A DNA stretch of 9,078 bases, taken from Myxococcales bacterium. Its GTDB lineage: Bacteria; Myxococcota_A; Polyangia; Fen-1088. Location of the stretch: the NCBI GenBank assembly GCA_003170035.1, contig PMZX01000095.1, positions 1-9,078 on the forward strand, written 5' to 3'. The first letter of the stretch is position 1. Each line of letters opens with the position of its first letter. This document shows positions 5,748-9,078 of the stretch, piece by piece. The notes below the pieces were generated by a model, which was not told the origin of the DNA, searched no databases, and saw only the letters and a list, made by a program, of their open reading frames with translations. The position numbers were made by a program, and so were the translations under genes.

Positions 5748-8225
5748 TCATCTCCCGGCGGGCAGCGGCGGTAAGCCGAGCACGGCCTGACTGCCCAGGT
5801 CAACAGATGCCTGGGCAAGGCCGCTGCAGCTCGCAGTGAGAGTAGCGGTCCCGGGCGTCCTCGTGCTACGCACCCAGGCGGCAAGCTGACCGCCTTTCAT
5901 GACGATGGACGCTGGTCCGACAAGACTGCCGGCACCACTCACAGCTAGCGCCACGGTGCTCTTGTCAGTCGGGACCACGGTGCCATTCGCGTCGACGATG
6001 TCCACGAAAACGAGACGCGCGTCGCTCGCATCAGCGAGCAACGTCGTGGCCTCCGGTCGAAGTCGAATGGCCGTGGCCGAACCCGGGGTTTTGCGGGTTG
6101 TGCTTGCCCTCACGGCGCCGCCGATCAGACCGTCCGCGCGCAGCGTTCCCGGAGCAAAACTACCGACCGCGAAATTGAACGGCGGGTGAAGAAGGTCGAT
6201 GCCTTTGTCGGGTGACTGCGTTCCCACGAGCTTGTCGTTCAAGTAGAGCGAGACTTGCTCGCAGTTGCTGTAGACACGCACCGTCGTTGGCGAGCTCGCC
6301 GTCCATTGATTGGCGATGTACGCCATGGGCCCCGAGTCGACCCCGGCAAGGCTCACATTCGGGTCGCGCTGACTTTGCTGAAAGTAGTAGGCGTGTTTGG
6401 GCAGCCGATACATGTCTACGAGTCCGCACTCTGTGTTCCCGTAGTACGTAAAGCCACCGTAGTCGGCGTAGTCCCAATAGCTACCGACGCCGTACCACGA
6501 CAAGGCCAGGTTTTTGCTGAGGCTGTCTTGAATGTTGCCCGCCTGTATCAGCATCGCGGCGTCGCCGGCCTCCCGCGCTTGTCGGCTCGTAAGACCGCCC
6601 CGAGCGCCGAAACCGTAGTCCCAATCTCCATACTCATCGATGATGATGGGGCGGCTATCGGTCGAGCCTCGGATGTTGGCTTGCGAAGACCCGAGGGATA
6701 TGTCCGATCGCGCCCAAGTCCATTGCCCGGAATAGGCTTGATCGCCCGGGTATTCCTCATGAACAATACTGTGGGCCATTTGAGCCCAAGCGTCGGTGAA
6801 GTTCGTTTCGTTCAGGCTCGCTTCCCAGGCAACCACGCTCGGATGATTGCGGTCGCGCCGAATCATGTCTCGCAATTCTTGGTAGCTCGCGTTCTTGAAG
6901 GCATCCGTGTCGCTGTAGTATTGCCAGCCGGACTGCGCATCGAGTACCAACACGCCAAGCGCGTCGCATGCATCGTAGAACGCCGGAGCATGTGGATAGT
7001 GCGACCCACGTATGAAATTCGAACCGCCCTCTTTGATGCGCTTGACCTCGTAGTACGTCGCCTGGTTGGGCATCGCGTAGCCGAGGCCGTAGGTTTCCTG
7101 GTGAAGATTCACACCGATGGCGTTGAAACGCGCTCCATTGATGCTCAGCCCTCCGGCGTGAGTCCACTCGATGCGTCGGATCCCGATGCTCGTAGTCATC
7201 TTGTCGACTTGAGTCGTGTCATCCTGCACGGTGCTGCGCAGAGTGTACAGATTGGGCGTGTTCGGATGCCAGAGTCTGGGATTCGATACCGTGATGTCGT
7301 GATTGAAGCTGAAATCCGCACCCGGGTCGATGCTGTCCGTTGACGTCGCGGACCCTACTACATTGTTGTCCGTATCCAAGATCTCCGAGAGAACGGTTGC
7401 GCTCTTGGTCGTCGACGATTCGTTGATGACGTTCGTCGCGACGTGGACGGTCGCCGAGCTCGCGCTCACCACCGGATACGTCACGAACACGCCCCCGCCG
7501 GCCACTTTGTTGGCGTACACGGCGTCGGTGATATGCAGCGTATTGGTAACGTGCATGTTCACGTTGCGATACAGGCCGCCATGGTATTGAAAGTCCGGGC
7601 TCGCGTTGCCTGGAGGCCAAGCCGCATTGGGGGCGCCATCAAGCTTCACGGCAATAACATTGTCTGACCCACCGTACGTCACGTCGCTAGCGACATCAAT
7701 CGTGAATGGAGCATACCCGCCCTGATGTTGAACCTTATGCGTGCCGTTTACCCACACGTCCGCAAGCTGCATAGCCGCCTCGAATTCGATGAAGACCTTA
7801 TTGCCTTGAACCGCGCGATCCACCGCAAAATGTTTGCGATACCAGCTAATACCAGTGTAGGCGTTGGGGATTTCCGGCGTCACGAATTCCGTCGAATGCG
7901 GCAGATCGACGTAGCCCCAGGTTGCATCATCGAATGCCGCAGCATCGGCGCCCGTGGCGTTGCCCTTTTGATACTTCCAGTCTAGGTTGAAATTGACGTC
8001 GGATGCCCTGCCCGTTACCACCGTGGTTCCTCCCGTGCCCTGGGCGCCCCCTGTTTGCTGACTTCCACCCGAGGTCAAACCGCCTCCTGCTCCGGACATG
8101 CCCCCTCCGACACTGGTAGCCCCATCGCTGGAAGTTGTCTTGCTTGTGCTGACGCAAGCAACTGTGAAAACGAAACCCAACACGACGAGAACGCGAAAGA
8201 GAGCTTTGGATGCGAGCAAGTTCAT
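5748..8225 (-). CDS. GH2 glycosidase (beta-galactosidase/glucuronidase-type) lipoprotein
   Basis: This is a complete 825-residue retaining glycosidase. It has a lipoprotein signal peptide (MNLLASKALF start, lipobox FTVAC, Cys24) and a Gly/Ser/Thr linker to about residue 72. Then come a GH2 sugar-binding domain (about 76-228, with WVNGTH and YHGGLYRNV), an Ig-like domain (about 229-348), a TIM barrel (about 353-625), a DUF4982-like domain (about 633-703) and a GH2 domain-5-like Ig fold (about 718-813). The acid/base is Glu473 in EASLNE and the nucleophile Glu531 in IIIDEYG. GVNLHQE and RGSHYPHAP are the substrate-pocket motifs. ATG 8225 is chosen over an in-phase start at 8396 because AGGAG (8236-8232) precedes it and it begins the signal peptide. 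The exact sugar cannot be read; galactose from xyloglucan would fit the GH74 neighbour. It is the only intact gene of its cassette and ends at a hairpin terminator. Confidence 0.92.
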   Translation of the reverse strand: MNLLASKALFRVLVVLGFVFTVACVSTSKTTSSDGATSVGGGMSGAGGGLTSGGSQQTGGAQGTGGTTVVTGRASDVNFNLDWKYQKGNATGADAAAFDDATWGYVDLPHSTEFVTPEIPNAYTGISWYRKHFAVDRAVQGNKVFIEFEAAMQLADVWVNGTHKVQHQGGYAPFTIDVASDVTYGGSDNVIAVKLDGAPNAAWPPGNASPDFQYHGGLYRNVNMHVTNTLHITDAVYANKVAGGGVFVTYPVVSASSATVHVATNVINESSTTKSATVLSEILDTDNNVVGSATSTDSIDPGADFSFNHDITVSNPRLWHPNTPNLYTLRSTVQDDTTQVDKMTTSIGIRRIEWTHAGGLSINGARFNAIGVNLHQETYGLGYAMPNQATYYEVKRIKEGGSNFIRGSHYPHAPAFYDACDALGVLVLDAQSGWQYYSDTDAFKNASYQELRDMIRRDRNHPSVVAWEASLNETNFTDAWAQMAHSIVHEEYPGDQAYSGQWTWARSDISLGSSQANIRGSTDSRPIIIDEYGDWDYGFGARGGLTSRQAREAGDAAMLIQAGNIQDSLSKNLALSWYGVGSYWDYADYGGFTYYGNTECGLVDMYRLPKHAYYFQQSQRDPNVSLAGVDSGPMAYIANQWTASSPTTVRVYSNCEQVSLYLNDKLVGTQSPDKGIDLLHPPFNFAVGSFAPGTLRADGLIGGAVRASTTRKTPGSATAIRLRPEATTLLADASDARLVFVDIVDANGTVVPTDKSTVALAVSGAGSLVGPASIVMKGGQLAAWVRSTRTPGTATLTASCSGLAQASVDLGSQAVLGLPPLPAGR

Positions 8226-8231
8226 GCGGAT

Positions 8232-8236
8232 CTCCT
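8232..8236 (-). promoter_or_regulatory. Ribosome binding site of the GH2 gene
   Basis: On the minus strand AGGAG (8236-8232) lies six bases upstream of ATG 8225. It decides the start of the GH2 protein: the codon at 8396 would add 57 residues in front of the signal peptide and has no comparable site. Confidence 0.7.
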
Positions 8237-8281
8237 GCGGTGCGGGCTCGGCCCTCCCCCGATGCAGTGGCCTCCACCGGC

Positions 8282-8329
8282 CTACGGGATGAATTGGAGA
8301 TCGTCGATCGTAATATCGACATGGTATGA
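8282..8329 (-). pseudogene. Second copy of the carbohydrate-binding-domain 3' tail
   Basis: The minus strand reads SYHVDITIDDLQFIP followed by TAG. The tail of the plus-strand remnant at 5626-5673 reads SYPVDITIDDLSFIP followed by TAA. By hand alignment 38 of 48 bases match. Sequence upstream of 8329 does not continue the domain in any frame I could find, so only the last 16 codons remain. The stop lies 56 bases before the GH2 start codon on the same strand, so a hydrolase gene ending in this domain may once have preceded GH2 as an operon partner. The two tails form an inverted repeat around GH2. Confidence 0.65.
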
Positions 8330-8392
8330 ACTCCGTTTCTGCGGGCATTCCGGAAAACACCTTCTCCGGAAAGCTCTTGATACCAGGAACGG

Positions 8393-8600
8393 TCAAAAAC
8401 TCAAGGAGAAGCGGCCTGCTGGGATGCCGTCAAGTTCGATCCCCTTCCGACGGTACTTTTCACACAACTTTCCTTCGGCTTCTCCGAGAACCCATGCATC
8501 ACACTCCCTCGCCAGGTCGTGCCCGGTCGTGACTACATGATTACCCGTCGCTGTTCCGAGCGGCGCTTCTTCTTGCGCCCCGACGACGACACCAACAACG
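8393..8600 (-). other. Unrecognised open frame without its own start
   Basis: Between the IS91 N-terminal remnant and the carbohydrate-binding tail, one minus-strand frame reads protein-like, with VVTTGHDLARECDAW, GEAEGKLCEKYRRKGIELD and IPAGRFSLSF before TGA at 8395-8393. No start codon follows the IS91 break at about 8600, so if real it is the C-terminal ~65 residues of a truncated gene. I do not recognise the family. Third-base GC is only moderate, so it could be chance. The alternative frame through 8533-8600 (ending KKKRRSEQRRVIM) is the IS91 frame reading on past its homology. Confidence 0.25.
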
Positions 8601-8983
8601 CGAACGCCAGTGGAAAACGCAGGGGGAAAGGCAGGGTCAACACAAACTGACGGATGGGGACATCAGGCAAGACATGATCCACCAGGTTCAACGCCCCCTC
8701 GTTCATCCTCCTGCCGAGGCAACTGGGGCACACGGCTCTGGCGTTGCACGAGAAGGCGACGACGTGGTGCTCGCCGCAATCATCGCAGTACAGGTGCGCG
8801 AAGCCCCGCGCGAGAATTCCGCAATCTAGATACTTGTGCAGCTCTTCCGTGACGAACTTGGGCAACGTGCGCCCGCTGGCGGCGACGGTCCATTGCTGCT
8901 CGAAGGTCAACAGTCTTCTCCGGTTGCCGGCGCGTGTAGACCGGGCCGCCAGACGCAGGTTGTACACGTGCCGTTGCCTCCAC
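8601..8983 (-). pseudogene. IS91-family transposase, N-terminal remnant, frameshifted
   Basis: This is the N-terminal zinc-binding part of a Y2 rolling-circle transposase. The family start appears in one frame as VYTRRQPEKTV (from about 8941). It then moves to another frame at about 8910 as LLTFEQQW, TLPKFVTEELHKYLDCGILARGFA, the zinc ligands CDDC and CNARAVCPSC, GRRM, LVDHVLPDVPIRQFVLTLPFPLRF. Homology stops at about 8602 (LAF), where relatives continue into the catalytic Y2 domain. The open frame then drifts to a stop at 8533. No ATG is visible; GTG codons at 8983 and 8967 are possible starts. The fragment is dead: frameshifted, and lacking the HxH and tyrosine motifs. It and the fragment at 4684-5090 lie on the same strand and are complementary parts of one protein type. 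Confidence 0.82.
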
Positions 8984-9078
8984 CGAGGAGGCTTATCGGC
9001 GAGCGGGTCACCGCAGGTGCGTGCCGCGCGTGACTTGCAGCCCGATCGCTAGCTGACCAGCTTGGCGATGAGGTCGCC

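Noticed and set aside
8226..8396. A longer N-terminus for the GH2 protein from 8396
   Set aside because: It reads through the carbohydrate-binding-domain tail in another frame and would place 57 residues before the signal peptide.
9049..9078. End of an upstream minus-strand frame reading GDLIAKLVS then TAG
   Set aside because: Only nine codons are inside the window. It may be the end of a gene upstream of the IS91 remnant, but this cannot be supported.
1..9078. CRISPR arrays, tRNA or rRNA genes, toxin-antitoxin or defence genes
   Set aside because: No regularly spaced repeats, no tRNA-like cloverleaf sequence and no such protein motifs were seen on either strand.

Overview
The window is GC-rich accessory DNA made of two intact secreted glycoside hydrolase genes embedded in insertion-sequence debris. 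Both hydrolases start with a lipoprotein signal peptide followed by a long low-complexity linker (Asp/Ala/Pro-rich in one, Gly/Ser/Thr-rich in the other). That style, together with the IS91-, IS630- and IS110-type remnants, suggests a myxobacterium-like (Myxococcota) soil bacterium or a relative. This is an inference from style, not a taxonomic placement. No RNA genes of standard type, CRISPR array or housekeeping gene is visible.

Layout from left to right: (1) 1-410, minus: 5' part of an IS110-family transposase that runs off the window, with a structured ~180-nt leader (411-593) in the place where IS110 elements encode their bridge RNA. (2) 594-746, plus: the last ~50 codons of an IS91-family transposase, followed by an IS91 3' end with a G/C hairpin (747-930). 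(3) 1286-3694, plus: complete GH74 xyloglucanase lipoprotein. (4) ~3722-4311, minus: 5' part of an IS630-family transposase, broken by a CT-dinucleotide frameshift and truncated close to the GH74 stop. (5) ~4500-5090, minus: C-terminal part of a second IS91 transposase with its own 3' end, in inverted orientation to the first. (6) ~5092-5673, plus: C-terminal carbohydrate-binding-type domain of a lost gene, with an internal amber stop. (7) 5686-5721: strong hairpin, probably a bidirectional terminator. (8) 5748-8225, minus: complete GH2 glycosidase lipoprotein. (9) 8282-8329, minus: a second copy of the 3' tail of the carbohydrate-binding domain gene, just upstream of GH2. (10) ~8393-8600, minus: an unrecognised open frame. 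(11) ~8601-8983, minus: N-terminal part of an IS91 transposase, frameshifted.

How the pieces work together: GH74 enzymes cut the xyloglucan backbone, and GH2 enzymes (beta-galactosidase type among others) remove side-chain or terminal sugars. Both proteins are predicted to be lipid-anchored at the cell envelope, so a two-enzyme surface hemicellulose module is plausible. The most striking structural point is that the N- and C-terminal parts of an IS91 transposase lie on the same strand on either side of the GH2 cassette, with the catalytic middle missing. The carbohydrate-binding-domain 3' end also occurs on both sides of GH2 as an inverted repeat. I see no clearly new defence or regulatory system. 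The interest lies in how the polysaccharide-degradation genes were assembled among rolling-circle transposon remnants, and in the IS110 leader.
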